Shown piece after piece: positions 17,568-26,197 of a stretch of DNA of 64,000 bases (position 1 is the first letter of the stretch; each line of letters opens with the position of its first letter). Under the pieces are notes generated by a model. It was not told where the DNA came from, ran no database searches, and saw only the letters and a program-made list of their open reading frames with translations. A program made the position numbers and the translations under genes. This DNA is from Flavobacterium sp. 245. Its GTDB lineage: Bacteria; Bacteroidota; Bacteroidia; Flavobacteriales; Flavobacteriaceae. The DNA is taken from contig NZ_SNXB01000013.1 of assembly GCF_004362055.1 (NCBI RefSeq), positions 104,082-168,081 of the forward strand, written 5' to 3'.

Positions 17568-17597
17568 AAAGGCACAAAATCTAAATTTCATGCCTTT
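17568..17597 (-). terminator. Terminator after the 160-aa gene
   Basis: AAAGGCA and TGCCTTT pair over a 16-nt loop, and on the minus strand the second arm runs into TTTTTTGTTTTT. It is about 22 bp past the stop. Confidence 0.7.
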
Positions 17598-17618
17598 CAA
17601 ATATTTTATATATTTCTC

Positions 17619-18101
17619 TTAGAAAAATCTGCTGTGCCAGCTATCAGCAGCAGGAACTTCCCAAGATTCATTAAATTCTTCAATATTATTTACAAGATTA
17701 TTAAAAACAATCGTATTCTCAGAAACCGATTTATCTTTAACCATCTTTTTAAAATCAATTAGAGGTTTGTGAGCAATATGTTCACCCAATTTAAAAGTAA
17801 CATTCATTTTGTCAAGTAAATCAACATTGTACTTTTTTTCCAAACCTTGAATGAATTCCACAGAACTATCTATCGAACAGCCTGTTGCAGCCTGCACATC
17901 TTGATTTACAGCCAATATTATAAAACGATTGTATTTCAACAAAAACGAAGCCTCAAGACTTGTTCCGTGCGCTGCCCATTCTTCTACAAAAGCTTTTAAA
18001 TCGGTTTCTATTTCAGAAAATTCTTCCTCAGAAAATTTTCTGTTCGATTGGTAAATCCAAATTCTAGATTCACCAGGTAAATTTTCAAAAGGTATATACA
18101 T
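17619..18101 (-). CDS. Conserved protein of unknown function (no ATPase motifs)
   Basis: The 160-aa protein (MYIPFENLPGESRIWIYQS..., with a segment FILAVNQ and ..GCSIDSSV near 85-93) occurs widely in Bacteroidota. Such proteins are sometimes named 'ABC transporter ATPase', but I find no Walker A, signature or Walker B motif, so that name should not be used. A conserved cysteine lies in GCSID. It is the last gene of the Fe-S/MCE/amidase block, 89 bp after the Fe-S protein gene, with low-complexity repeat sequence between them. It ends at a terminator. Confidence 0.7.
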   Translation of the reverse strand: MYIPFENLPGESRIWIYQSNRKFSEEEFSEIETDLKAFVEEWAAHGTSLEASFLLKYNRFIILAVNQDVQAATGCSIDSSVEFIQGLEKKYNVDLLDKMNVTFKLGEHIAHKPLIDFKKMVKDKSVSENTIVFNNLVNNIEEFNESWEVPAADSWHSRFF

Positions 18102-18190
18102 TTTTACTTTTTGTTTATTTTGTTTGTTTTGTTTCAGGTTTCCAGTTGAAAACTTAGAACCTTAGCATCTTAGTAACTCAGAACCTTAGA
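18102..18190. repeat. Short low-complexity repeat tract
   Basis: The gap contains tandem GTTTGTTTTGTTT and CTTAGAACCTTAGCATCTTAG units, a pattern of short direct repeats common in low-GC intergenic DNA. It has no open frame. Confidence 0.45.
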
Positions 18191-18982
18191 TTAAAGATCT
18201 TGCGCATTAGCAATTAACTCCGCAATATCAAGCACTTTTACTTGACCTTCTTTTTCTTGATGTTTGATACCATCCGTCAACATTGTATTACAGAAAGGAC
18301 ATCCAGCCGCAATAATATCTGGTTTAGTTTCTAAAGCATCTTCTGTACGCAGTACATTTACTTCTTTATTTCCTGGCTCTGCATCTTTGAACATCTGTGC
18401 TCCACCAGCTCCACAGCATAAACCACTAGCTTTTGAGCGTTTCATTTCGACTAATTCAACATCTAGTTTCTGAATTAAATCTCTAGGCGCTTCGTAAACT
18501 TTATTAGCTCTTCCTAAATAACAAGGATCATGAAAAGTAATTTTCTTTCCTTTAAACTGACCACCTTCAACAGTCAATCTTCCGTCATCAATTAATGATT
18601 TTAAAAATTCCGTATGGTGAATAACTTCATAGTTTCCACCTAATTCAGGATATTCATTTTTTAAAGTATTAAAACAATGCGGACAAGCTGTCACAATCTT
18701 TTTTGCTTCGTATGCATTCAAAACCTCGATATTCATCATGGCCTGCATTTGAAACAGAAATTCATTTCCAGCGCGTTTTGCAGGATCTCCGGTACAACTC
18801 TCTTCAGTACCTAAAACCGCAAATGAAACATTCGTACGATTTAAAATACGCACAAATGCTTTTGTAATTTTTTTTGCTCTATCATCAAAACTTCCTGCGC
18901 AACCTACCCAAAATAAAACTTCTGGCTGTGTTCCTTGGGCTAGCATTTCAGCCATTGTTGGCACTACTAAACTTTCTGACAT
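18191..18982 (-). CDS. CCG-domain Fe-S protein (HdrB/GlpC/LutA-like)
   Basis: The 263-aa soluble protein has two CCG-type cysteine sets: Cys28 and Cys63 with CPHC at 100-103, and HDPCY at 152-156, GLCCG at 188-191 and GCPFC at 227-231. Such motifs coordinate Fe-S clusters in heterodisulfide-reductase-type (HdrB) and LutA/GlpC proteins that carry electrons or act as thiol-dehydrogenase partners. It is preceded by the membrane Fe-S gene, matching an HdrC/HdrB-like pair. The electron partner is not in the block. Confidence 0.85.
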   Translation of the reverse strand: MSESLVVPTMAEMLAQGTQPEVLFWVGCAGSFDDRAKKITKAFVRILNRTNVSFAVLGTEESCTGDPAKRAGNEFLFQMQAMMNIEVLNAYEAKKIVTACPHCFNTLKNEYPELGGNYEVIHHTEFLKSLIDDGRLTVEGGQFKGKKITFHDPCYLGRANKVYEAPRDLIQKLDVELVEMKRSKASGLCCGAGGAQMFKDAEPGNKEVNVLRTEDALETKPDIIAAGCPFCNTMLTDGIKHQEKEGQVKVLDIAELIANAQDL

Positions 18983-19108
18983 CTTCTTTTATTGTTAAAT
19001 CGGTTAATCGTTTATTTGGTTAATCGCACTCGTTGCTATTACCTACTAAAAACCTTTATTTTTATTCAAATCGCTTAAACGGTTAAACAAATAACCAATT
19101 AAACTATC
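18983..19108. repeat. Imperfect inverted repeat between the two Fe-S genes
   Basis: ATCGGTTAATCGTTTATTTGG near 19000 and a diverged complement near 19065 (AAACGGTTAAACAAATAACC) form an imperfect inverted repeat that fills the gap of 126 bp between the two Fe-S genes. Confidence 0.5.
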
Positions 19109-20446
19109 TTAATTTTCGTTTTTCCAATTCAAACGGTCTTGCTGGCTGTACTGCCAAGGCGCACCGTTGTTTTCAATATTAGTCATCATTGCATTCAGCG
19201 ACATTGGTGCCGCACTTTGCTCCATCACTAAGTAACGACGCATATCCATAATAATAGAAAGCGGACTAATATTTACCGGACATTCTTCTACACATGCGTT
19301 GCATGATGTACAAGCCCATAATTCCTCAGGTGTAATATAATCATTTAATAGTGTTTTATTATCTGGAACAAAAACACCTTTATTCGCATCAATATTTTTT
19401 CCAACTTCAGTTAAACGATCTCTCGTATCCATCATAATTTTACGAGGAGATAATTTTTTTCCAGTTTGATTAGCCGGACATGAAGACGTACAACGTCCGC
19501 ATTCTGTACATGTATAGGCATTTAAAAGTTGTACCCAATTTAAATCCTGCACATCGCTTGCTCCAAATTTAGCCGGAGCTGCATTTTCGTCAACCGGAGC
19601 TGCCGCAAAAGGATCAGCATTTGGATCCATCATCAATTTCACTTCTTTTGTAACCGAAGCTAAATTATCAAACTGACCTTCTGGTTTCAAGTTTGCAAAA
19701 TAGGTATTTGGGAAAGCCAAAAGAATATGCAAATGCTTTGAAAAATATAAATAGTTCATAAAAACTAAAATACCTACAATATGCATCCACCAGAATACTT
19801 CGAATAAAAGCCCAACTAACTCGTTTGAAGTGCCATTAAAAATTGGCGCAATAAATTGACTTATTGGATAACTTCCTGCTTTGTGAAAATGTGAATAACC
19901 GCCTGGAACATTTTGCAAATGCAAATCAGAGGCATTCATTAATAAAAACAAGATCATTAAAACAGTTTCGAAATACAAAATATAATTTGCATCGCTTTTA
20001 GGAAAACCAGTTAAATCAGAATGTATAAAACGCTTCAGTCTGATAAAGTTTCTTCTTATCCAGAAAACAGTAACAGCAAAAATTACAAGTATTGCTAATA
20101 TTTCAAATGAAGCGATTAAAACATCATAAACAACGCCTAAATAAGGTGCAAAAATTCTATGTGTTCCAAAAAGTCCATCAATAATAATCTCGAGTAACTC
20201 GATATTAATAATTACAAAACCAACATATACAAAAATATGTAGTATACCTGCAACAGGGCGTCTCACCATTTTTGACTGCCCAAGAGCAATCAAAGCCATG
20301 TTTTTCCAGCGAGCTTTAGGATTATCTTTTCGATCTACATCAACTCCTAAATTAATGTTTCGCATGATTTTTTTTACGCTCGCTGCAAAAAAACCGAAAC
20401 CAACTATAAGAAGTATGGCAAATAAAATATTATCTAAATAACTCAT
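19109..20446 (-). CDS. Membrane-bound Fe-S protein (HdrC-like with NarI-type membrane domain)
   Basis: The 445-aa protein has about five transmembrane helices (roughly 5-25, 64-90, 108-132, 155-175, 215-235) and a cytoplasmic C-terminal domain with two CxxCxxCxxxCP sets, Cys313/316/319/323 and Cys379/382/385/389, each able to bind a [4Fe-4S] cluster. His70, His222 and His240 sit near helices and could bind haem as in NarI-like quinone-linked subunits; this is inference. With the CCG protein downstream it likely forms a membrane electron-transfer pair. It starts 6 bp after the MCE gene. Confidence 0.85.
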   Translation of the reverse strand: MSYLDNILFAILLIVGFGFFAASVKKIMRNINLGVDVDRKDNPKARWKNMALIALGQSKMVRRPVAGILHIFVYVGFVIINIELLEIIIDGLFGTHRIFAPYLGVVYDVLIASFEILAILVIFAVTVFWIRRNFIRLKRFIHSDLTGFPKSDANYILYFETVLMILFLLMNASDLHLQNVPGGYSHFHKAGSYPISQFIAPIFNGTSNELVGLLFEVFWWMHIVGILVFMNYLYFSKHLHILLAFPNTYFANLKPEGQFDNLASVTKEVKLMMDPNADPFAAAPVDENAAPAKFGASDVQDLNWVQLLNAYTCTECGRCTSSCPANQTGKKLSPRKIMMDTRDRLTEVGKNIDANKGVFVPDNKTLLNDYITPEELWACTSCNACVEECPVNISPLSIIMDMRRYLVMEQSAAPMSLNAMMTNIENNGAPWQYSQQDRLNWKNEN

Positions 20447-20452
20447 TTATAA

Positions 20453-21418
20453 TTATTTTTTATCAGTTGAGTTTGTTTGTTCTGTTGGTGCTACATATGG
20501 TTTGTTTTTCTTTCCAAAAAGAGAAACATTTACGTAACGAGTTGGGTAAAGACGAACATCTTGAAGCAATAATTCAAGCTCTTTTGAAGTTTTGGCTAGA
20601 TTATTATACAAAGCATCGTCATTTAACAATTTCCCAGCTGTACCTTTTCCTGAATTTAAATTCGTCATTAATCCATCAACTTTAGCTAAAGTCTGATTTA
20701 AGCTTCGAACTGTTTTTCCTAAATCGGCCTTGTTTAAAGAATCAGAAATTTTATTAAAGTTGCTTGATACTTTATTAAAATTGGAAACCATTCCATTAAT
20801 CTGTCCTTTATTGGTATCTAGAATATTGTTTAGACTTCCTGAAGCTTTATGAAACTGCTCCATTGTCCGGCTTAACTCTGCAATAGTTTTCTTTAAATTT
20901 TCTTGTGTATTTTTATCTAAAGTATTGTTTAATCCTGTAACCAGATTATCAATATTTACAAGCATTTTATCTAATTTCGCCTGAATCGGTTCAAGTTTTC
21001 CTCCTAACGATTCTGTTAATCCAAGTTCCACACTTCCTGAAAGTGTCTGACCTTCGGCCGCAGGTTCTTTGTCTGCAAGATTAGGAATAATTTTAATTTG
21101 TTTTCCTCCAATCAAACTTGGAGAATACAAAGCCGCTGTACTTGTTTTAGAAATAGGAAAATCTGTTTTAAGCTGAAGTTCAACTAGTAACTTGCCCGTT
21201 GTTTCACTGATGGTAATTTTACTTACTTTACCAATTGCAAGTCCGTTTATGGTGACTGGCGCTGATGGTGCTAAATCCTCTACATTATCATATTCAACAA
21301 ATAATGTTTTGTAATTTGTAAAAAGATCTCTGCCTTTTAAAAAACTGTAGCCCCAAATAAATAATAATATTGACGCGATGACTAAAATAGCCGTTTTAAT
21401 TTCTCTTGTTAGTTTCAA
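20453..21418 (-). CDS. MlaD-family MCE protein
   Basis: The 321-aa periplasmic protein has an N-terminal anchor helix (about 7-28), one MCE domain (about 40-115; YDNVEDLAPSAPVTINGLAIGKVSKI) and a long alpha-helical tail to about 290. MCE proteins form ring assemblies that move phospholipids between membranes. The cognate permease (MlaE) and ATPase (MlaF) genes are not in the window. It follows the amidase by 50 bp and precedes the membrane Fe-S gene by 6 bp. Confidence 0.88.
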   Translation of the reverse strand: MKLTREIKTAILVIASILLFIWGYSFLKGRDLFTNYKTLFVEYDNVEDLAPSAPVTINGLAIGKVSKITISETTGKLLVELQLKTDFPISKTSTAALYSPSLIGGKQIKIIPNLADKEPAAEGQTLSGSVELGLTESLGGKLEPIQAKLDKMLVNIDNLVTGLNNTLDKNTQENLKKTIAELSRTMEQFHKASGSLNNILDTNKGQINGMVSNFNKVSSNFNKISDSLNKADLGKTVRSLNQTLAKVDGLMTNLNSGKGTAGKLLNDDALYNNLAKTSKELELLLQDVRLYPTRYVNVSLFGKKNKPYVAPTEQTNSTDKK

Positions 21419-21468
21419 AATTCTTAGTGTTTGTACAAAATTAATATAAATATTCGAACTTGTGACTA

Positions 21469-22596
21469 TTATTTAACTGCGTCCTGAATACTGATTTTTT
21501 CCCCATCTTTAATTGCAGTTAAAAATGCAGCTCCATATCCTTTACCCTTAGCTTCTTGCAAAAATTTCTTTGCCGCTTCATAATCTGAAGTTTCTTGGTA
21601 GAAATATTTATAAATATTATTTTCATAAACCATGGTCACATTTTTTAAGCCTTTAAAATTTTTGGGCTCTAATGTCGTCTTCTTGATACTTGCAATAAGC
21701 TGTACTTTATAAAAAGTTCCTTTCACTGCATTTTTCGCAGCAGCAGATGGTTCAGCTGGCTTTGGCTTTTTTGGTGTCGAAGTATCTTTTGCAGGTCTCA
21801 CATCTGAAAGCTCAGGTATCCCTGAACCAAAATATTCGCTTTTATAGCTTAAAATAGCATCGGCAATTGCTTTTGCAATATCATTTTGTCCTTCTTCAGA
21901 ATTTAGAATATTTCCTTCTGTCGGGTTAGAAACAAAACCTGTTTCAACCAAAACTCTTGGCATATATGCCTTATGAAGTACCATAAAAGGCGCTTGTTTC
22001 ACTCCACCTTGTCTCAATTTTTTTCCAAGACGGTCAAAATTATCTTCAATTTTACTCGCTAAAGCAATACTATTATCTAAATACTCTTCCTGCATTAATG
22101 TCATTCCGATCATTGATTCTGGCGAATTTGGATCGTAACCTTCATATTTACGCTTATAATCTTTTTCTAATGTAATTACCGAGTTCTCCTTTTTCGCAGC
22201 TTCAAGATTCGATGCTACTTTACTCAAACCCATTACATACGTTTCAGTACCATCAGCCGCTGTATTTTTGTTTGCATTACAGTGAATTGAAACAAAAATA
22301 TTAGAATTAGCTCGGTTTGCAATATTGGCTCTTTCGACCAAATCAATAAACACATCGGTTTTACGAGTATAAATAACATCAACATTGGGGCTTGCTTCTA
22401 AAATTTTTCCAACTTTTAGCACAATCGCCAATGCAATATTTTTTTCAATTCGGCCGCTGTAAACAGCTCCAAAGTCATGATCACCGTGTCCGGCATCAAG
22501 TGTTACTTTAAAAACATTTGCCTGACTGTAAGCACAAAACGAAATTATAGTTAGAAAAAAACTAAATAATAGCCTAGTTTTGTTAAATATATTCAT
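21469..22596 (-). CDS. N-acetylmuramoyl-L-alanine amidase with SPOR-like tail
   Basis: This exported amidase cleaves stem peptides from peptidoglycan during cell separation. The 375-aa form begins MNIFNKTRLLFSFFLTIISFCAYSQ, a good signal peptide; the longer in-frame start 22 codons upstream would put polar residues before it. The Amidase_3 domain has DAGHGDHDFGA, CNANKN (SIHCNAN) and VETGFVSNPTEG metal and catalytic segments. Residues about 300-375 resemble a SPOR domain that binds denuded septal glycan. It is the first gene of the block running to 17.6 kb and is divergent from lptD. Confidence 0.9.
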   Translation of the reverse strand: MNIFNKTRLLFSFFLTIISFCAYSQANVFKVTLDAGHGDHDFGAVYSGRIEKNIALAIVLKVGKILEASPNVDVIYTRKTDVFIDLVERANIANRANSNIFVSIHCNANKNTAADGTETYVMGLSKVASNLEAAKKENSVITLEKDYKRKYEGYDPNSPESMIGMTLMQEEYLDNSIALASKIEDNFDRLGKKLRQGGVKQAPFMVLHKAYMPRVLVETGFVSNPTEGNILNSEEGQNDIAKAIADAILSYKSEYFGSGIPELSDVRPAKDTSTPKKPKPAEPSAAAKNAVKGTFYKVQLIASIKKTTLEPKNFKGLKNVTMVYENNIYKYFYQETSDYEAAKKFLQEAKGKGYGAAFLTAIKDGEKISIQDAVK

Positions 22597-22650
22597 AAAT
22601 CTAAAAGTTAATTTTAATAAAATGCAACTGTTATAATTTTTGCAATTGAT

Positions 22651-22658
22651 TATTTTTG
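22651..22658 (+). promoter_or_regulatory. -7 box of lptD promoter
   Basis: TATTTTTG is a full match to TAnnTTTG, so transcription should begin near 22662-22665. This rules out the in-frame TTG at 22640 as a start and leaves the TTG codons at 22679 or 22730. Confidence 0.6.
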
Positions 22659-22729
22659 CCAAAAAATTATATGTAAGTTTGACATGTCAAAAAACAAGCC
22701 ATACTTTTACAAAAATAGCATTTAAACCT

Positions 22730-25423
22730 TTGCATACAAACTTATTTAATATCGTTTTAATATCATTTTTCCTAACACTAGGATATGGTAAAGTATATTC
22801 ACAAGATATAAAAAACCCAAAAAAGCCCTTACCTACTGTAAAACAAACAGATAAAGCTTCAACTGCAAAATCTGATGCTGCAAAAGAAAAAGACAAATCT
22901 GTTAATACTAAAATTGATACAGTAAAAGTAGACAGCATTAAACCTACAAAGACTTTTCTTGACGGAAAAGTAAGATACAAAGCAAAAGACTATGCCACTT
23001 TTGACAAAAAGAAAAAAACACTTACACTCTATAATGAAGCAGAACTATATTATAAAGATGTAGAATTAAAATCCGGAATCATTGTTCTAGATTATGCAAA
23101 AGACGAAGTGTATGCCGGAAGAATAAAAGATTCTGCCGGGGTTTTAACTCAATACCCAAACTTCAAGCAAGGATCAAATGAAGTGCAACCCGATTCTATT
23201 CGATTTAATTTTAAAACAAAAAAAGCTTTAATCTTCAATTCAAGAACAGAACAAGGCGAATTTAAAATAAAAGCTGCAGTTACTAAAAAAGAGAACGATT
23301 CTGTTTACTTTTTAAGAGGCGCGCGCTTTACTACATCAACAGATGTCGATAATCCAGAATATTATTTCCAGACGAACAAAGTAAAATTTGTTCCCGGAAA
23401 AAAAGTAGTAACCGGTCTTACCAATATGGTTATTGCCGATGTTCCAACTCCGCTAGCCTTGCCGTTTGCTTATTTTCCAATGAGCGAAGAAAAAAGTGTC
23501 TCAGGAATTATTATTCCTAGTTATAACGACTCAAATACAAGAGGTTTCTCTTTACAAAATGGAGGATATTATTTTGCTTTAAGCGATAATTATGACTTGA
23601 CCGTTTTAGGAGATTATTATACCAACGGAAGTTATGCCATGCGCTTTGAATCGGCGTATGCCACAAGATATAAATACAGAGGAAATATCAATGTCCGTTT
23701 TGAGAATTTGATCAACAGCGAAAGAGGTTATCCAGATTATTCGAAACAAAACATCTACAACATTCAGTGGTCGCACTCAAAAGATACTAAATCAAATCCA
23801 AATTCTACGTTTTCTGCTTCGGTAAACATGGGTAGCAGTAAGTATTTTAAACAATCCATTAATCAGGCAAACATTGGTTCTAACTTGAATAATACTTTAA
23901 GTTCGTCCATTTCATGGAATAAAACTTTTAATACAATTCCACAAGCCAGAATAGCTTTAACAGCAACACATTCACAAAACACACAAACAGAAGTCATTAA
24001 TATGACTTTACCTTCGCTTCAAGCAAGTATAGATCGTATTTATCCTTTTGTTGGAAAAGACGGAGTAAAAAAAGGTTTTATAAAAAACATCAACTTACAG
24101 TATAACTTAAGCGGAAAAAACAGCTTTGTAACAACCGATTCTCTATTCTTTAAACCACAAATGTTTAAAGATGCACAAATTGGTATGCAGCATACAATTC
24201 CATTAAGTACCAACTTTAAGCTTTTCAAGTATTTTAGTGCCGGAATGGCAACGAACTACCAAGAAACTTGGGTAACTAAAACAATCGATCGAAGCTACGA
24301 CGCAGATCAAAGCAAAGTTGTAGATCAAACTGTAAATGGCTTTGACGCTTTTAGAACGTATAATTTCAGTTCAAATTTAGGAACTACAATTTACGGAACC
24401 TTTAATTTTGGTGCAGACAAAAAAATTCAATCAATTCGTCACGTAATGCGTCCGTCTATTACTTACGCATATACACCAAGTTTTGAAAAATACTACGACA
24501 CCTATGCAGTTGATGCTTCTGGCCGAATAACAACAGAATATACCCGATTTGAAAACGGTGTTTATGGTGCTCCTGGAAAAGAAAACTCAAACATAGTAGG
24601 CTTTTCTTTAAGCAACACTTTTGAAGCAAAAGTAAGAGACAGTGACAGCACAAAGACTGAACCTAAAAAAATCATGCTTTTGAACAACTTAAACTTCAGC
24701 ACAAGTTACAATTTCAATGCAGACGGCAGGCAAAATTTAGCTTGGCAACCTTTACTTGTATCTGGAGGAACACAGTTTTTTGATAACAAAATGAATATGA
24801 ATTTTGGTGCTACGTTAGATCCTTATGCCATTGATAATTCTGGAACAAGAATTAACACCTATAATATTGATAACGGAGGAAGTTTGTTTAGAATGACAAG
24901 TGCCAATGTTACCTTAAACTATTCATTTTCTAATAAAGGCGGAGACAAAGAAAAAACCAACACACAAAGTCAGCGAAACGGAGGACGTAACGATGATTTA
25001 TTCGGAACCAATACTGACTTAACCGATAGTAGAAACAGTCAGTTTGCAAATGAAAAAGATGATGATGAAGATGTTATAACAGAATTTTTCAATGCAAAAA
25101 TTCCTTGGGATATGACACTTGCTTATTCATTGACTTACTCTAATATCAACAGAGAAAATAAAATAAGCGGTAACTCCATCATGGTTTCTATCAATACTGA
25201 TATTACGCCAAAATGGAAAGGCGGGGTTTCTACAGGGTACGATTTTGTACAAAAAGGAGTTACTTTTACTCAATTCCGTTTTGAAAGAGATTTGCTAAGT
25301 TGGAGAATGGCTTTTAACTGGCAACCGCTAGGAACAAATTCTAACTGGAATTTCTTCATCGGAATTAAATCTGGTGTCTTAAGTGACATTAAATGGAACA
25401 AACGAAGCGTTTCAAACCGCTAA
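22730..25423 (+). CDS. lptD: LPS-assembly protein LptD
   Basis: This outer-membrane barrel places lipopolysaccharide in the outer leaflet. From the TTG at 22730 it is 897 aa with a signal peptide (HTNLFNIVLISFFLTLGYGKVYSQ); an alternative TTG at 22679 would give 914 aa. The N-terminal third (KTFLDGKVRYKAKDYATFDKKKKTLTLYNEAELYYKDVELKSG) is the OstA/LptA-like beta-jellyroll, and the rest is barrel with an acidic insert near 800 (DDLFGTNTD). There is no in-frame ATG near the start, which is unusual. It is divergent from the amidase gene and followed by ridA. Confidence 0.87.
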   Translation: MHTNLFNIVLISFFLTLGYGKVYSQDIKNPKKPLPTVKQTDKASTAKSDAAKEKDKSVNTKIDTVKVDSIKPTKTFLDGKVRYKAKDYATFDKKKKTLTLYNEAELYYKDVELKSGIIVLDYAKDEVYAGRIKDSAGVLTQYPNFKQGSNEVQPDSIRFNFKTKKALIFNSRTEQGEFKIKAAVTKKENDSVYFLRGARFTTSTDVDNPEYYFQTNKVKFVPGKKVVTGLTNMVIADVPTPLALPFAYFPMSEEKSVSGIIIPSYNDSNTRGFSLQNGGYYFALSDNYDLTVLGDYYTNGSYAMRFESAYATRYKYRGNINVRFENLINSERGYPDYSKQNIYNIQWSHSKDTKSNPNSTFSASVNMGSSKYFKQSINQANIGSNLNNTLSSSISWNKTFNTIPQARIALTATHSQNTQTEVINMTLPSLQASIDRIYPFVGKDGVKKGFIKNINLQYNLSGKNSFVTTDSLFFKPQMFKDAQIGMQHTIPLSTNFKLFKYFSAGMATNYQETWVTKTIDRSYDADQSKVVDQTVNGFDAFRTYNFSSNLGTTIYGTFNFGADKKIQSIRHVMRPSITYAYTPSFEKYYDTYAVDASGRITTEYTRFENGVYGAPGKENSNIVGFSLSNTFEAKVRDSDSTKTEPKKIMLLNNLNFSTSYNFNADGRQNLAWQPLLVSGGTQFFDNKMNMNFGATLDPYAIDNSGTRINTYNIDNGGSLFRMTSANVTLNYSFSNKGGDKEKTNTQSQRNGGRNDDLFGTNTDLTDSRNSQFANEKDDDEDVITEFFNAKIPWDMTLAYSLTYSNINRENKISGNSIMVSINTDITPKWKGGVSTGYDFVQKGVTFTQFRFERDLLSWRMAFNWQPLGTNSNWNFFIGIKSGVLSDIKWNKRSVSNR

Positions 25424-25451
25424 ACAATTTTCGAATCAAAATACTTTCATT

Positions 25452-25832
25452 ATGAAAAAAATCATTTTTACCGAAAAAGCTCCGGCTCCAATCGGTCCGT
25501 ATAATCAAGCTGTTTTATCAGGAAACACACTTTATGCATCTGGACAAATTGCTATTAATCCAGCATCAGGAGAACTTGTTACTGATAATATTAATGACGA
25601 AACAAAGCAAGTAATGGAAAATATCGCTGCTATTTTAGAAGCTGCCGATATGACTTTTGAAAATGTTGTTAAAGCTACAATCTTCATCATGGACATGAAT
25701 AATTTTGCAGCCATAAACACCGTTTACGGATCTTATTTTAACGAAAAAACCGCTCCAGCTCGTGAAACGGTTCAAGTGGCATGTCTGCCAAAAAATGTAA
25801 ATGTTGAAATATCTATAATTGCTGTGCAATAG
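25452..25832 (+). CDS. ridA: RidA family enamine/imine deaminase
   Basis: The 126-aa protein (MKKIIFTEKAPAPIGPYNQAV...) is a full RidA: it hydrolyses reactive 2-aminoacrylate-type enamines made by PLP enzymes. The conserved APAPIGPYNQA, SGQIAINP and CLPKNVNVEI segments, including Arg in ARETVQV, are all present. The ATG at 25452 is used because the longer frame would begin within lptD. It follows lptD at 28 bp and overlaps the 3' end of mgsA by 20 bp in convergent orientation. Confidence 0.93.
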   Translation: MKKIIFTEKAPAPIGPYNQAVLSGNTLYASGQIAINPASGELVTDNINDETKQVMENIAAILEAADMTFENVVKATIFIMDMNNFAAINTVYGSYFNEKTAPARETVQVACLPKNVNVEISIIAVQ

Positions 25833-26187
25833 CATCTAATAATAATTGTGCCGTTGCTTCATTTGTTGCCAGCGGCACATTATGCACATCGCAAACACGG
25901 ATCAGCATATTGATATCAGCTTCATGCGGATGACTAGATAAAGGATCTTTAAAAAAGAAAACCATTTTAGTAATTCCTTCCGCAACCCTTCCAGCAATTT
26001 GCGCATCACCGCCCAACGGGCCAGAAAGCATTCTTTGCGTCTTAAATCCAGCAGCTTCTGCTTTTCCTCCAGTTGTTCCGGTACCAATAAGTCTGATTTT
26101 TTCATTATGAAGAACAGCTTCATTCTTAATCAAAAAATCAATTAAATCTGCTTTTTTTCCGTCATGTGCAATAATTGCAATTTCCAT
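25813..26187 (-). CDS. mgsA: Methylglyoxal synthase
   Basis: The 124-aa enzyme converts dihydroxyacetone phosphate to methylglyoxal and phosphate, bypassing lower glycolysis. It begins MEIAIIAHDGKK with His8, and has GTGTTGG at 36-41, GPLGGDAQI with the catalytic aspartate near 61, and SSHPHEADI near 92-100. The extra 12 upstream codons (MLTMLLINSS...) are excluded since the MEIA start gives the family length. It is 10 bp after the kinase gene and its 3' end overlaps ridA by 20 bp. Confidence 0.93.
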   Translation of the reverse strand: MEIAIIAHDGKKADLIDFLIKNEAVLHNEKIRLIGTGTTGGKAEAAGFKTQRMLSGPLGGDAQIAGRVAEGITKMVFFFKDPLSSHPHEADINMLIRVCDVHNVPLATNEATAQLLLDAIAQQL

Positions 26188-26197
26188 AAACCCAGAA

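Larger units (their letters stand above)
17210..17618. other. Gene-free 409-bp stretch with hairpin repeat and terminator
   Basis: This stretch holds a family A hairpin repeat (17346-17430), a 60-bp low-complexity zone with TGTCACTCCTGACAAAC-type short palindromes near 17496, and a terminator at 17568-17597. I see no open reading frame with protein character on either strand. Confidence 0.7.

Noticed and set aside
22640..22729. Upstream part of the lptD open frame
   Set aside because: It overlaps or precedes the -7 box TATTTTTG, so the TTG at 22640 cannot be the start; 22679 or 22730 is more likely.
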